From Paenibacillus cremeus (GTDB lineage: Bacteria; Bacillota; Bacilli; Paenibacillales; NBRC-103111), in assembly GCF_007786445.1 (NCBI RefSeq), contig NZ_VNJI01000001.1, positions 124,001 through 188,000 on the forward strand: 64,000 nt of DNA, written 5' to 3'. A program made the translations under genes and the position numbers. Numbering within the stretch: position 1 is the first letter of the stretch; each line of letters starts with the position of its first letter. Below are positions 26,797 through 35,991 of the stretch, piece after piece. Below the pieces are notes generated by a model. That model was not told where the DNA came from, made no database searches, and was given only the letters and a program-made list of their open reading frames with translations.

Positions 26797-26930
26797 TGGC
26801 TGATTGCCGTTCCGCCGCCGCCTCTCAGGCAAAAATAGGGGGATGTCCCGCTGCTATTCGTCCACTCGAATTCTCTTTCTCATCCATATGATGTTACTAA
26901 TTGAAAAATCAGTAGGAAAGGAGTAGTAAT

Positions 26931-28007
26931 ATGCGAGTGGCACTAATCACCGGCATCACCGGCCAAGATGGCTCTTACCTCGCGGAATTGCTGCTTGAAA
27001 AGGGCTATATCGTTCACGGCTTACAAAGAAGGAGCTCGCTTCACCATACGAATCGGATCGACCATTTGCTGGAGGATGCGAGCGTATTCGACAAGAGGCT
27101 GTTTCTCCATTATGGGGACCTTACTGATTCTATGAACCTGATCCGATTGATAGAGAAAATTCGACCGAATGAAATATATAATTTGGCGGCGATGAGCCAT
27201 GTCCATGTCAGCTTTGACACGCCGGAATATACTGCGAATGCCGACGGAATCGGGATGCTGAGAATTCTAGAAGCGGTTCGCATTCTTGGCCTTACGGACA
27301 CCACGAAAATTTATCAGGCTTCCACCTCGGAGCTATACGGCCTGGTGCGACAAACGCCGCAGAACGAGCAGACACCGTTTCACCCCCGCAGCCCTTATGG
27401 AGTTGCCAAGCTGTACGCTTATTGGATTACAGTGAATTATCGGGAAGCCTACGGCATGTTTGCTGCGAACGGCATTTTGTTTAATCACGAAAGTCCTCTT
27501 CGCGGAGAAACGTTTGTTTCACGAAAAATCACAAGAGCCGTTTCTCGCATCGCGCTGGGTCTCCAGGATAAGCTCAATTTAGGGAATCTGAATGCGAAGC
27601 GAGACTGGGGGCATGCCAAGGATTATGTCGAAGCGATGTGGCTCATCTTGCAGCAGGAGAAGCCGGACGACTATGTCATTGCTACCGGAAGGACGACGGA
27701 GGTACGTGAATTCGTACGCCTTGCGTTTGCAGAGGTCGGCATTGAGGTCGAATTCCAAGGGCAGCACGAAGCGGAAAAAGGGTTTGTGAAGAGATGCCTT
27801 CATCCGGATTACCAGCTCCCTGTCGGTCAAGAGATCGTAGCCGTCGATCCCCAGTATTACCGCCCTGCGGAAGTGGAGCTGCTGCTCGGCGATCCGACGA
27901 AAGCCAAACACGCGTTGGGCTGGGAGCCGAGATACGATTTGCAGGCCCTCGTCAAAGAGATGGTCCTTCATGACCTGCAAGCGGCTCAAAAGGATCGGTT
28001 CGGATGA
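26931..28007 (+). CDS. gmd: GDP-mannose 4,6-dehydratase
   Basis: 358 residues, full length. It converts GDP-D-mannose to GDP-4-keto-6-deoxymannose. [20 protein letters not shown] and VHGLQRRSS are near-invariant in Gmd, as are [31 protein letters not shown] (catalytic Tyr-x3-Lys near 156) and [20 protein letters not shown]. Ribosome binding site GGAAAGGAG. The stop overlaps the ATG of the next gene (ATGA), so supply of GDP-mannose and its dehydration are coupled. Confidence 0.95.
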   Translation: MRVALITGITGQDGSYLAELLLEKGYIVHGLQRRSSLHHTNRIDHLLEDASVFDKRLFLHYGDLTDSMNLIRLIEKIRPNEIYNLAAMSHVHVSFDTPEYTANADGIGMLRILEAVRILGLTDTTKIYQASTSELYGLVRQTPQNEQTPFHPRSPYGVAKLYAYWITVNYREAYGMFAANGILFNHESPLRGETFVSRKITRAVSRIALGLQDKLNLGNLNAKRDWGHAKDYVEAMWLILQQEKPDDYVIATGRTTEVREFVRLAFAEVGIEVEFQGQHEAEKGFVKRCLHPDYQLPVGQEIVAVDPQYYRPAEVELLLGDPTKAKHALGWEPRYDLQALVKEMVLHDLQAAQKDRFG

Positions 28008-29356
28008 GGATCGTTTTATTATCCGGGGGATCGGGCAAACGGCTGTGGCCCTTATCGAGCGGATCTAGAACGAAGCAATTTCTTAAGGTACTGGGAAGCG
28101 GGAAGGGCGAACGAAAGTCCATGGTGCAGCGAGTGTGGGGCCAGCTGAGGGAGGCAGGCCTGGCGGATTCCGTCTATATCGCCACGAACGCCTCTCAAAT
28201 CGATCTGATCCGTAGTCAATTAGGCGATGAGGTGCCTCTCATCATCGAGCCGGAGAGAAGAGATACGTTTCCGGCTATCGCCTTGACGACCGTGTATCTG
28301 CTCTCGGAGACGAATGCTTCGGAGGAGGAGACCGTATGCATTCTTCCGGTCGATTCCTATGTAGAGAGCAGCTTCTTCCATAGGATCAAGCAGCTGGAAG
28401 AGGTTTTGCAAGCACCGGATACGGAAGTGGCTCTGATGGGCTCCCAACCGACGTATCCTTCTGAAAAATACGGCTACATGCTCCCGGCCGATCGGTCGGA
28501 GACGGGGCACCTCGACATTCAAGCGTTCGTCGAAAAGCCGGATCGGAAGGAAGCGGAGAAGCTGATTGAAGCAGGGGCGTTATGGAATTGCGGCGTCTGT
28601 GCCTTTAAGCTGCGGTTTCTTCTCGACTGGCTGAAGGAGCGCGGACTGCCGTGCACGTATGAGGAGATGATCCGCGAATACAGAACACTGCCGGCCAAAA
28701 GCTTTGATTATGAGGTGCTGGGGCAGATGAAGCGCCTGAAGGCCGTCGTATATCATGGGCCTTGGAAGGACTTAGGCACCTGGAACACACTGACGGAAGT
28801 GATGGATGGGGCCGTAGTCGGCAAAGGCATGATCAGCCCCGATTCGGTGAACAGTCATGTGGTGAACGAGCTGGAGGTGCCTGTCATGCTGCTGGGCCTG
28901 TCCAATGTCGTGGTGGCCGTCAGCTCCGATGGGATCCTGGTCTCCGACAAAACGGCTAGCCAGCGGATCAAGGATATGGCGGAGCTCTTCGATCAAAGGC
29001 CGATGTACGAAGAGCTTCGTTGGGGTTGGTACCGGATACTGGACTATTCCAGCTTGGAGGAAGGGCAGGAAACGATGCTGAAGAAGGTGGTCATTAGAGC
29101 AGGCATGAGCACCGGAATCCTACGGCAGCCTAAGCGGAGAAAAATTTGGACCATACGATCCGGCACGGGTCAAGTCATGGTGCAGGATCAGATTTACCCG
29201 GCGGGCCCGGGTGACTGCTTCCAGATTGAAGAGGGCATGAAGCATAGCATGCTGGCCTTGGAAGAGCTTACAGTGGTCGAAATTCAGACCGGCAGCTCGT
29301 TGTTCGAAGACGAAGAGGAACAGGAACTAAGGGAGGATAACTCCGACGGATCGTGA
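28004..29356 (+). CDS. manC: mannose-1-phosphate guanylyltransferase with cupin-like C-terminus
   Basis: 450 residues. The first 340 form the GTP:mannose-1-phosphate transferase domain: [20 protein letters not shown] (loop slightly unusual, Lys where many have Thr), [36 protein letters not shown]. The last 100 residues resemble the cupin isomerase domain of ManC-type fusions but lack an obvious full metal site, so isomerase activity is doubtful. It supplies GDP-mannose to gmd. I see no phosphomannomutase gene in the window. Confidence 0.88.
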   Translation: MRIVLLSGGSGKRLWPLSSGSRTKQFLKVLGSGKGERKSMVQRVWGQLREAGLADSVYIATNASQIDLIRSQLGDEVPLIIEPERRDTFPAIALTTVYLLSETNASEEETVCILPVDSYVESSFFHRIKQLEEVLQAPDTEVALMGSQPTYPSEKYGYMLPADRSETGHLDIQAFVEKPDRKEAEKLIEAGALWNCGVCAFKLRFLLDWLKERGLPCTYEEMIREYRTLPAKSFDYEVLGQMKRLKAVVYHGPWKDLGTWNTLTEVMDGAVVGKGMISPDSVNSHVVNELEVPVMLLGLSNVVVAVSSDGILVSDKTASQRIKDMAELFDQRPMYEELRWGWYRILDYSSLEEGQETMLKKVVIRAGMSTGILRQPKRRKIWTIRSGTGQVMVQDQIYPAGPGDCFQIEEGMKHSMLALEELTVVEIQTGSSLFEDEEEQELREDNSDGS

Positions 29357-29369
29357 TATTTTCTTATGA

Positions 29370-29409
29370 AAAACAGCCTCCATGACAGTTCAGTCATAGA
29401 GGCTGTTTT
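29370..29409. terminator. bidirectional terminator
   Basis: AAAACAGCCTC (29370-29380) pairs with GAGGCTGTTTT (29399-29409), extended by ATGAC/GTCAT in the loop. The stop of the minus-strand gene lies inside it. Confidence 0.88.
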
Positions 29410-29681
29410 GGTTTGCGCCGGACCATCGGATGGATCCAGGGCTTCATAGTCACTCGGCCGTACGTTTTGCGACGGAGCCTGATGCCCATCATTTTGGAGG
29501 ATAATTGGCGTTGATACTTGCTGATCGCTTCAATATGCTCCGCCAGCTTCTGGGCTGTCGGTTCCGTGCCCTCCACCACATCGGCGATGCTCTCCATAAT
29601 CCGGGCGAGCGCGCGCTGACTGCGGGCCAGCGAGTTCAAAATGTGCAGCTTGGTTCGGTTCTCCTGCTCCTGCCAGCTCAT
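29394..29681 (-). CDS. small helical protein with basic C-terminus
   Basis: 95 residues, no family recognised. Residues 1-65 are predicted helical with heptad-like spacing (LNSLARSQRALARIMESI); the last 30 are basic and Pro-rich (GIRLRRKTYGRVTMKPW, then MVRRKPKQPL), like the tails of the glycosyltransferases. ATG behind GGAGG at nine bases. It starts 2 nt after the end of the next upstream minus-strand gene, so it is the last gene of a three-gene operon of similar small proteins. Confidence 0.65.
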   Translation of the reverse strand: MSWQEQENRTKLHILNSLARSQRALARIMESIADVVEGTEPTAQKLAEHIEAISKYQRQLSSKMMGIRLRRKTYGRVTMKPWIHPMVRRKPKQPL

Positions 29682-29683
29682 GC

Positions 29684-29983
29684 TTAATTTCCTCCGAGCG
29701 GAAGCATATCCCCGAGGCTGCCGCTGTCCGGAGCCTCGGGCTCGCCCAGCAGGGCCTGCATGTTTTTGGCGAGTGCTTGCTCCATTTTCGTCAGGCCATC
29801 AATGACATCCAGCACGTGATCGTGAATTTCCACAGACCGTTTCACCTGCTCGCCATGATTCTGGCCAAACTGCGCAGCGGACAGATGATGGCACAGCCAC
29901 TGGCTGGAACGGGAGGCCTCCAGCGCTTTAGCCTCCAGAATAAGAGCGATATTATGTTGAAAATGGGAGACGGACATCAGCAT
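29684..29983 (-). CDS. small helical protein
   Basis: 99 residues, no family recognised. Mostly helical (HDHVLDVIDGLTKMEQAL), with an unusual Gly/Pro-rich end. The ATG at 29983 has no clear ribosome binding site; the frame stays open upstream, so the true start may be a nearby non-ATG codon. Middle gene of the operon with 29394 and 30057. Confidence 0.6.
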   Translation of the reverse strand: MLMSVSHFQHNIALILEAKALEASRSSQWLCHHLSAAQFGQNHGEQVKRSVEIHDHVLDVIDGLTKMEQALAKNMQALLGEPEAPDSGSLGDMLPLGGN

Positions 29984-30056
29984 TTTATGGTAAGCATCGG
30001 CTCTGCTCAGAGTAACACCCTCTTTCTCATGTGCAGCATAGGAAAACTAAGGAAAC

Positions 30057-30347
30057 CTATTCTTCCCCGTCCGGTACATTAACTTCCTTCATGACGAGGC
30101 TCAAATTATCGCCGATGGCGTCTTCCAGATCCGCGAGGCTGTTTAAATAGGCCGCTACGTTTTTGGCTACGCTTAGGGCGTTGTCGGTGAGCAGCTCGAT
30201 ATCGCCGAAGGACGGATTTTTGTGCGGAATCTCGATCGTCATATGGGCGATATGCTCGGTAACGTGGCGGTTAGCCTCAATAATTTTGGCCATGTTCCAC
30301 TGTGAAGCGGCCATCGCTTCGATGATTTTGGTCACTTGACGCTGCAT
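30057..30347 (-). CDS. small helical protein
   Basis: 96 residues, no family recognised. Two or three amphipathic helices (VTKIIEAMAASQWNMAKIIE; LSVAKNVAAYLNSLADLEDA) and an acidic end. The start follows AAGGGGGAA at about 12 bases. First gene of the three-gene operon. The repeating Ala/Leu pattern and similar size suggest that the three proteins are distantly related or assemble together; this is inference. Confidence 0.6.
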   Translation of the reverse strand: MQRQVTKIIEAMAASQWNMAKIIEANRHVTEHIAHMTIEIPHKNPSFGDIELLTDNALSVAKNVAAYLNSLADLEDAIGDNLSLVMKEVNVPDGEE

Positions 30348-30544
30348 CGGTCGCCATTCCCCCTTAAGCCAACTCTTTCTTATAATATGCAGCCGGAGAT
30401 GACACGGTCCAAGGCAAACGCCCAGTCCGGACTGTCACACGGGCAAGCTGTGATGAATAGGATGAATCAAACTAGCAAAAAGCTGACAACTGTGATTGGC
30501 GGATCACGAGGGGCCGCTTGCTTAAGCAGATTGGAGGAAGTTGC

Positions 30545-31015
30545 ATGGATTTGAATGCGCTTCACGCATCGGAACGGTTGTCCGATCCGGGCAAGCTGAA
30601 ATATCAGGATGTCAGGCGATTTTTGGAGCAGCTGCAATGGAGCTTGAACCATATCGCAGGCGCGGTGAGGACGTATGCAACGCTCGCGAAGCTGGCCCCG
30701 GAAGGGGAGGCGGCCGATGAGGTGGAACGGATGCTGCGGCAGGAAAAAAAGCATTTTGACCTCGTACACGCCCTATATTTGGAGCTAAAAGGAACGGAGC
30801 CCGTCGTCACCCCGGAGGCCCCGTGGTTCGAGACCTTTCGGGAAGGGCTGCAGCAGGCGATCCGCATGGAACGCGAGGCGATGCACCAGTATCGCGACAC
30901 GTACCTGCTCACGCCGAGTCCGCGGGTGAGGGATTTGTTTTTTTTGGTAATGAGCGATGGGGTGGATCAGCTGGCGGCGTTGTTTTTGATGCAGCAAAGC
31001 CTGCTGCTGTCGTAA
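30545..31015 (+). CDS. ferritin-like four-helix protein
   Basis: 156 residues, all helical. Glu-x2-His motifs (RQEKKHFDLV, and MEREAMHQYRDTYLL with a nearby Tyr) are arranged as in ferritin-like/rubrerythrin-type di-iron proteins, but the last expected Glu-x2-His is replaced (SDGVDQLAALF), so metal binding may be incomplete. No signal peptide. ATG after GGAGGAAG. The neighbours give no hint of role. Confidence 0.55.
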   Translation: MDLNALHASERLSDPGKLKYQDVRRFLEQLQWSLNHIAGAVRTYATLAKLAPEGEAADEVERMLRQEKKHFDLVHALYLELKGTEPVVTPEAPWFETFREGLQQAIRMEREAMHQYRDTYLLTPSPRVRDLFFLVMSDGVDQLAALFLMQQSLLLS

Positions 31016-31020
31016 GGCAA

Positions 31021-31058
31021 AAAGCCGTTCCCGCTTCAATAAAGGGGGAGCCGGCTTT
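31021..31058. terminator. bidirectional terminator between ferritin-like gene and fabH
   Basis: AAAGCCG (31021-31027) pairs with CGGCTTT (31052-31058), with a further CCC/GGG pair inside. T-rich on both sides, better on the minus strand (GGCTTTTTG). Confidence 0.7.
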
Positions 31059-31063
31059 ATTCT

Positions 31064-32101
31064 TTAGTGCGGCAGCGCACGCCACTGGAGCAGCAGGCCA
31101 CCGTAGACGAAGCCGCCGCCGAAGCCAAAGAGCAGCAGGCGGTCGCCTTCCTTCAGCTGCCCGGCACGGACCGCTTGATCGATTGCGAGGGGGATCGTCG
31201 CGGCAGAGGTGTTGCCGAACTGCTCGATGGTATGCAGCGTCTTCTCGAGCGGAATGCCGGTTTTCTCGCAGACGGATTCAATGATGCGAAGGTTGGCGCT
31301 GTGCGGGACGAACCAGTCGATCTCAGCAGCCGTAAGTCCGGTCTGGCGGAGCAGCTCCTCCACACCGCGAGGAACGGTTTGAACGGCGAACTTGTAGACC
31401 TCTCGGCCGTTTTGGACGAGCTTGCCTGCGGCACCTGCGAGTTCCTGCCCGCTCCATGATTTGGCGGTGTAAGCATTATACAAATGCTTGCCGCCGCTGC
31501 CGTCGGAGCCGCCCGTATACGCTAAGAAGCTCGCCGGTCCACCGCCGTCTGTATCGCGCTCTATGAGGACTGCCCCCGCGCCGTCGCCGAACAGGATGCA
31601 GGTGGTACGGTCGGTATAATCGGTAATTTTGGATAGAGCTTCTGCGCCGATAACCAGCACTTTGCGATGCACCCCGGAAGCGATCATCCCGTTCGCCACA
31701 TTCAAGCCGTACACGAAGCCCGCACAAGCCGCGCACAAATCCCAAGCCGTCGTCTGTGGGATGCCAAAATGCGTCTGAACAAGACAAGCCGTGCTCGGAA
31801 AAGTGAAGTCTGGCGTGCTGGTGCAGACGAGGATCAGCTCCACATCGTCCAGCGTGACGGGGTAGCGGTCGAGCAGATTTTGCACAGCCCCGATGCACAG
31901 GTCGCTCGTATATTGCTCGGGACCGCAGATGCGCCGCTCGCGGATGCCGGTGCGCTGCACGATCCACTCGTCGTTCGTATCGACCAGCTGCTCCAAATCG
32001 GCATTGGTCAGCCTGCGCTCGGGGACATAGCTGCCGATGGCCGTGATGCGGGAACGGTAAGTCTGCGGAGAAGACATCGATGACAGCGGTTGGAGTGACA
32101 T
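31064..32101 (-). CDS. fabH: beta-ketoacyl-ACP synthase III
   Basis: 345 residues. It condenses an acyl-CoA primer with malonyl-ACP to start fatty acid synthesis; in Firmicutes branched primers are usual. Catalytic Cys near 126 in AWDLCAACAG, His in VPHSANLRI, Asn in GNTSAATIPLA. TNDEWIVQRTGIRERRI is a family signature. The ATG at 32101 lies nine bases after GAGGTG; a start four codons earlier would sit too close to that site. A FapR-like box lies about 50 bp upstream, so it is probably repressed by FapR and induced by malonyl-CoA. It stands alone, without other fab genes. Confidence 0.93.
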   Translation of the reverse strand: MSLQPLSSMSSPQTYRSRITAIGSYVPERRLTNADLEQLVDTNDEWIVQRTGIRERRICGPEQYTSDLCIGAVQNLLDRYPVTLDDVELILVCTSTPDFTFPSTACLVQTHFGIPQTTAWDLCAACAGFVYGLNVANGMIASGVHRKVLVIGAEALSKITDYTDRTTCILFGDGAGAVLIERDTDGGGPASFLAYTGGSDGSGGKHLYNAYTAKSWSGQELAGAAGKLVQNGREVYKFAVQTVPRGVEELLRQTGLTAAEIDWFVPHSANLRIIESVCEKTGIPLEKTLHTIEQFGNTSAATIPLAIDQAVRAGQLKEGDRLLLFGFGGGFVYGGLLLQWRALPH

Positions 32102-32151
32102 AATGGAATACACCTCGTTTTTAGTTTATAATCAGATTATATAATCAAGTA

Positions 32152-32168
32152 TTAGTACCAGATACTAA
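32152..32168 (-). promoter_or_regulatory. FapR-like operator upstream of fabH
   Basis: TTAGTACCAGATACTAA is an imperfect 17-bp palindrome of the type bound by FapR, the malonyl-CoA-responsive repressor of lipid genes. It overlaps or abuts the AT-rich promoter region of fabH. Confidence 0.75.
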
Positions 32169-32349
32169 ATTTACGATACCTCAGTTTCCGGCAGCTGTCA
32201 ATCGGGGAGCAGCTATTTTGTGGGGCCCGCCGAACGGAAGATTGGAAATTTGCAGCTCAGGGAAATATAGGAGCGAAATAGCTGGACTATGCGTGTAAGC
32301 GTACATATGCGTGATGCGGGAAGCCAGCATTTGAAACGGGGGAGTCGGG

Positions 32350-34401
32350 TTGGAAGTTTTCATTGTCGTTCTATTCATGCTTGTTCTGATCGGCGTCTCG
32401 AATGTGATTTACCGGTTCGTGCCGTTCGTGCCCGTACCGCTCATCCAGATCGCGCTGGGCGCTTGCATGACCATGATTCCGCGGGGCATTCATCTGCCGC
32501 TGGAGCCGGAATTATTTTTCATCTTATTCATCGCACCGCTGCTGTATAACGATGGGAAGCATACGCCGCGGGAGGAGCTGTGGCGCCTTCGGGCCCCGAT
32601 CCTGCTGCTGGCTGTGGGACTCGTATTCGTTACGGTGTTCGTCGTCGGCTATACGATCCACTGGATGATTCCCGCGATTCCGCTGCCGGCTGCTTTTGGC
32701 CTGGCTGCGATTTTGTCGCCGACCGATGCGGTTGCGGTGAGCGCGCTGGCCGGCCGCATTCACCTGCCCAAAAGCCTGATGCGCCTCTTGGAAGGCGAAG
32801 CCTTAATGAACGACGCCTCGGGCCTCGTGGCGTTCAAGTTCGCGATAGCCGCTGCCGTGACCGGCGTGTTCTCGCTGCAAAAGGCCGCCTTGGACTTCGT
32901 TCTCATCGCTGTGGGAGGGCTCGCTGTAGGGGCGTTGGCCGCATTCCTCATCATCGGCATCCGTCAGCTGCTGCGGCGCGCTGGGCTGGAGGACGAAACG
33001 ATGCACATGCTGCTGCAGCTGCTGACCCCGTTTATCCTCTATTTGGTCGCAGAGCACTTGGGGGTGTCGGGCATCCTGGCTGCTGTGGCCGGCGGGATCG
33101 TGCATGCGGTCGAAAGCGAGCGCATGGAGCACGTCATGCCGAAGCTGAGACATGTATCGGCGAGCACGTGGTCGGTGCTTTTGTTCATTTTAAACGGACT
33201 GGTCTTCGTCATTCTGGGCACCCAAATTCCCGGCGTCACGTCGATCATTTTTAAAGATCCGGGGTTCAACAACGTGGTGGTGATCGGCTATGCCATCGTT
33301 ATTTTTGTGCTGCTGCTGGTGCTTCGTTTCGTGTGGACACTGCTGTTTACTAAGGGCGGGCGAATATTCGGAGCGGGGGTGCCGGGTAAGGAAGCGCCGA
33401 GCTTCAAGGTGCTCGTGATGACGACGATCTCGGGCGTGCGTGGTGCGGTGACGCTGGCAGGGGCCTTCTCGATCCCGCTGTTCCTGCAAACAGGGGAGCT
33501 GTTCCCGGAGCGCGATCTGATGATTTTCCTGGCGGCGTGCGTCATTCTGCTCTCGCTGCTCACGGCCAGCATCCTGCTGCCGCTCATTGCCAAGAAGCGC
33601 GTGACGGCCGACGAAGCCGAAAAAGCCAAAATGGAGCAAGAATGGCAAATCCATGTCATGAAGGCCGCCGTACGACAGCTGCAGCAGGAGAGCAATGAGG
33701 AGAACGAAGCCGCGGTAGAATCGGTCATCGCCGAATATACCCGGCTCATTCAGCTGCTCAGCATGAAGGATAGGGATAGCCCTGCAACACCCATTTCGCG
33801 CGTGCGGCAGGAGGAAGTGGCGATGCGCCTGGAAGCGCTGAACATGGAGCGGGAGTACATCCAAGAACGCCTGGAGCGGGGAACGATCAGCGAAAAGCAT
33901 GCGGAGTTCTATTACCGAATGCTCGATCACGTCGAGCTTATTTTGGCGAATCGGGTTCATCTCGGCGTAGTGGTGGTCAAAAAGCTGTGGGGCCGTTTAA
34001 AAGCCTGGCTCCTCGGCGATAAAGGGGCATGGTCCGCCTCTTTCACGGAGCAGGATGCGGAGGCGCTAAGGGGGCTGCGAATCCAGTGCGGTCAAGCGGT
34101 GATTCAGCAAATGGGTCCGCTTTGCACGCCGGATACGGCGGATGATCCGACCGAATGCGTCGTTGCTTACTACAATCAAGTCATTTCCCGGCTAAAAGCG
34201 TTCCAGCGGCATGCCAGACGCAAAGAGCACGCCTTGGACGAGTCCCGCAAGGAGCTGCACTGGATCGCGGTCCAAGCGGAGCGGGATGAGGTGCAGCAGC
34301 TGTACGAGCAGGGCACGATCGACCGCGCTCTTGCAGGTGAGCTTCGGCGCACCATTCGCGATCGGGAGGCGTCGATGTACGAGCAGGATGAGTTAGGGTA
34401 A
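32350..34401 (+). CDS. Na+/H+ antiporter (CPA1/NhaP type)
   Basis: 683 residues. Residues 1-420 hold about 12 membrane segments with the conserved LSPTDAVAVSAL and GEALMNDASGLVAF motifs, the ion-binding Asp pair of CPA1 exchangers, and SGVRGAVTLAGAFSIP. The last 260 residues are a cytoplasmic, charged, helical domain, as in larger bacterial Na+/H+ antiporters. It would expel Na+ or K+ in exchange for protons at the membrane. TTG start seven bases after GGGGGAG. A terminator follows. Confidence 0.9.
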   Translation: MEVFIVVLFMLVLIGVSNVIYRFVPFVPVPLIQIALGACMTMIPRGIHLPLEPELFFILFIAPLLYNDGKHTPREELWRLRAPILLLAVGLVFVTVFVVGYTIHWMIPAIPLPAAFGLAAILSPTDAVAVSALAGRIHLPKSLMRLLEGEALMNDASGLVAFKFAIAAAVTGVFSLQKAALDFVLIAVGGLAVGALAAFLIIGIRQLLRRAGLEDETMHMLLQLLTPFILYLVAEHLGVSGILAAVAGGIVHAVESERMEHVMPKLRHVSASTWSVLLFILNGLVFVILGTQIPGVTSIIFKDPGFNNVVVIGYAIVIFVLLLVLRFVWTLLFTKGGRIFGAGVPGKEAPSFKVLVMTTISGVRGAVTLAGAFSIPLFLQTGELFPERDLMIFLAACVILLSLLTASILLPLIAKKRVTADEAEKAKMEQEWQIHVMKAAVRQLQQESNEENEAAVESVIAEYTRLIQLLSMKDRDSPATPISRVRQEEVAMRLEALNMEREYIQERLERGTISEKHAEFYYRMLDHVELILANRVHLGVVVVKKLWGRLKAWLLGDKGAWSASFTEQDAEALRGLRIQCGQAVIQQMGPLCTPDTADDPTECVVAYYNQVISRLKAFQRHARRKEHALDESRKELHWIAVQAERDEVQQLYEQGTIDRALAGELRRTIRDREASMYEQDELG

Positions 34402-34424
34402 AGAGACAATAGAAAGCATTAGAT

Positions 34425-34479
34425 AAACCAAGAAGCCTTGGCATCAGAGAGAATCTCTCATGCTCAGGCTTCTTGGTTT
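34425..34479. terminator. bidirectional terminator
   Basis: AAACCAAGAAGCC (34425-34437) pairs with GGCTTCTTGGTTT (34467-34479), perfect 13 bp, with an AGAGA/TCTCT pair inside. The stop of the minus-strand gene lies at its edge. Confidence 0.88.
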
Positions 34480-35050
34480 AAAATCGGGCAATCGCCGCGA
34501 ACAACGAAGCAGCATCGATTGAAATACAAGAGAACCGATCCGACTTCAGCGTGTCTCCTTTGCCGTATGTGGCATGCAGCTGCAGCTTTACTCCATCATG
34601 AGCGAATTGATCGATCGTATGCAGCACCGGATCAACGATCCAATATTCTTTGATGCCAAACCGCTCGTATAGCGCTTTTTTGCGAATTTTATCATGGCTT
34701 CCGGAGCTCGGGGACAAGATTTCCACGAGTAAATCAGGAGCGCCTTGAATAATGCCGTCGACAATAATGTGTACGTTCTCATCCGCAATGAAGATCAGAT
34801 CAGGCTGTACAGTGTTGCGATCATCCAGCTTGACGTCCATCGGAGCAACGACAATAATGCCGTTCTGGTTGCAGGTGATACGGATGGCTGAATATAATTC
34901 CGTCAATAAAATCTGATGCTGAATGATAGGCGACGGTTTCAAATCATATCGAATACCGTCAATGATTTCATACCGATCGTTCGGATCGTAAATTTCTTGC
35001 TGCTCTTTAATGATTTGAGATGATGATTTCAGCTGCTTTTTTTCACTCAT
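34478..35050 (-). CDS. Uma2-family (PD-(D/E)xK-like) protein
   Basis: 190 residues. DRYEIIDGIRYDLKPSP, VQPDLIFI, APDLLVEILSPSS, KKALYERFGIKEYWIVDP are the hallmarks of the Uma2/DUF820 family, which has a restriction-endonuclease fold; its biological role is not settled. The conserved Asp (VQPDL) and Glu (LLVEIL) with Lys nearby keep the nuclease-like pattern. ATG 35050 follows AAGGGGG; a longer frame to 35173 would include the promoter of the divergent kinase gene. No partner gene is adjacent. Confidence 0.82.
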   Translation of the reverse strand: MSEKKQLKSSSQIIKEQQEIYDPNDRYEIIDGIRYDLKPSPIIQHQILLTELYSAIRITCNQNGIIVVAPMDVKLDDRNTVQPDLIFIADENVHIIVDGIIQGAPDLLVEILSPSSGSHDKIRKKALYERFGIKEYWIVDPVLHTIDQFAHDGVKLQLHATYGKGDTLKSDRFSCISIDAASLFAAIARF

Positions 35051-35166
35051 AACAAGGCCCCCTTTTTTCCAATACTTGTAATCAGTATACCATAGCCTCG
35101 TACCTCTCTTAAGGCCGTCCATGTAATGTAGTATAATGGAGGCAATAACCTGCGAGTGAGAGGTCT

Positions 35167-35991
35167 GTGCCATCCATGTCCATGAGATCGTTAAAAATAT
35201 TGTCCATCCTGCTGCCGCCGGCTTTGATCGGGGGCTTCGAATATTTCCGCCACCACATGCTGCTTAACGAGCTGTCCATGGAGACGGGCAACCTCTATAT
35301 CACCCTTCTGACCTTGGTGCTGTCCTTTTTGTTCACCAGCTGGATGTTCGACCGCATTCGCGTAGTGAATGAACGGCTGTCCAAAGAGCAGTCAAGACGC
35401 GCGGTTTATGAGGAACGGGAGCGGCTGGCGCAGGAGCTGCACGATAACATCGCGCAAATTTTATTTTTCCTGAACGTCCAGCTGAAAAAAGGCCAGCTCG
35501 ACGAAGCGCGCTCCGCCGTATCCGAGATCGACCACCACCTTCGGCAGGCCATCTTCAACCTGCGCACAGCACCGAAGGAAGGGGCGAGCTTCGCTACCCG
35601 GCTTCAGACGTGGCTCGATGAGTGGAGCGTCATCAGCGGCATTGCCGCGGAGTACCATATTCCGGAGGAAGCGGAATCGATCCCGCCGTCGGCGGAGGTA
35701 CCGCTGTTTTCCATCATCCGCGAAGCGTTCACCAATATCCGCAAGCATTCTCGCGCAGACCATGCCGTGATGGAGCTGGGGATGGATGGAGCAGGCCGGT
35801 GGCAGCTTCGGATTAGCGACAACGGCGTAGGGATGGAGCAGCCGCCGGATGAAGCGCCGAACCGGTACGGCATCTCGATTATGCAAAAGCGGGCCCAAGA
35901 GCTCGGCGCCGAGCTGGACATTCGCACCGGCCTGGATCAAGGCATGGAGCTGCTGATTACCGGCTCGTTCCAGGAGGGGAAACGAACATGA
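35167..35991 (+). CDS. NarL-type sensor histidine kinase
   Basis: 274 residues. Two membrane segments in the first 65 residues with almost no extracellular loop, then a HisKA_3 dimerisation helix with the phosphoacceptor His in LAQELHDNIAQILFFL, then an HATPase domain (FTNIRKHSRADHAV, ISDNGVGM, YGISIMQKRAQELGA). Such kinases usually sense membrane or intramembrane signals. GTG 35167 is four bases after GAGAGG; ATG 35176 is a good alternative. TATAAT at 35132-35137 may be its -10. It overlaps the regulator gene by 4 nt. Confidence 0.9.
   Translation: MPSMSMRSLKILSILLPPALIGGFEYFRHHMLLNELSMETGNLYITLLTLVLSFLFTSWMFDRIRVVNERLSKEQSRRAVYEERERLAQELHDNIAQILFFLNVQLKKGQLDEARSAVSEIDHHLRQAIFNLRTAPKEGASFATRLQTWLDEWSVISGIAAEYHIPEEAESIPPSAEVPLFSIIREAFTNIRKHSRADHAVMELGMDGAGRWQLRISDNGVGMEQPPDEAPNRYGISIMQKRAQELGAELDIRTGLDQGMELLITGSFQEGKRT

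Noticed and set aside
32803..33960. Minus-strand frames opposite the Na+/H+ antiporter
   Set aside because: Antisense shadows in GC-rich sequence; the plus-strand gene has full membrane topology and conserved motifs.
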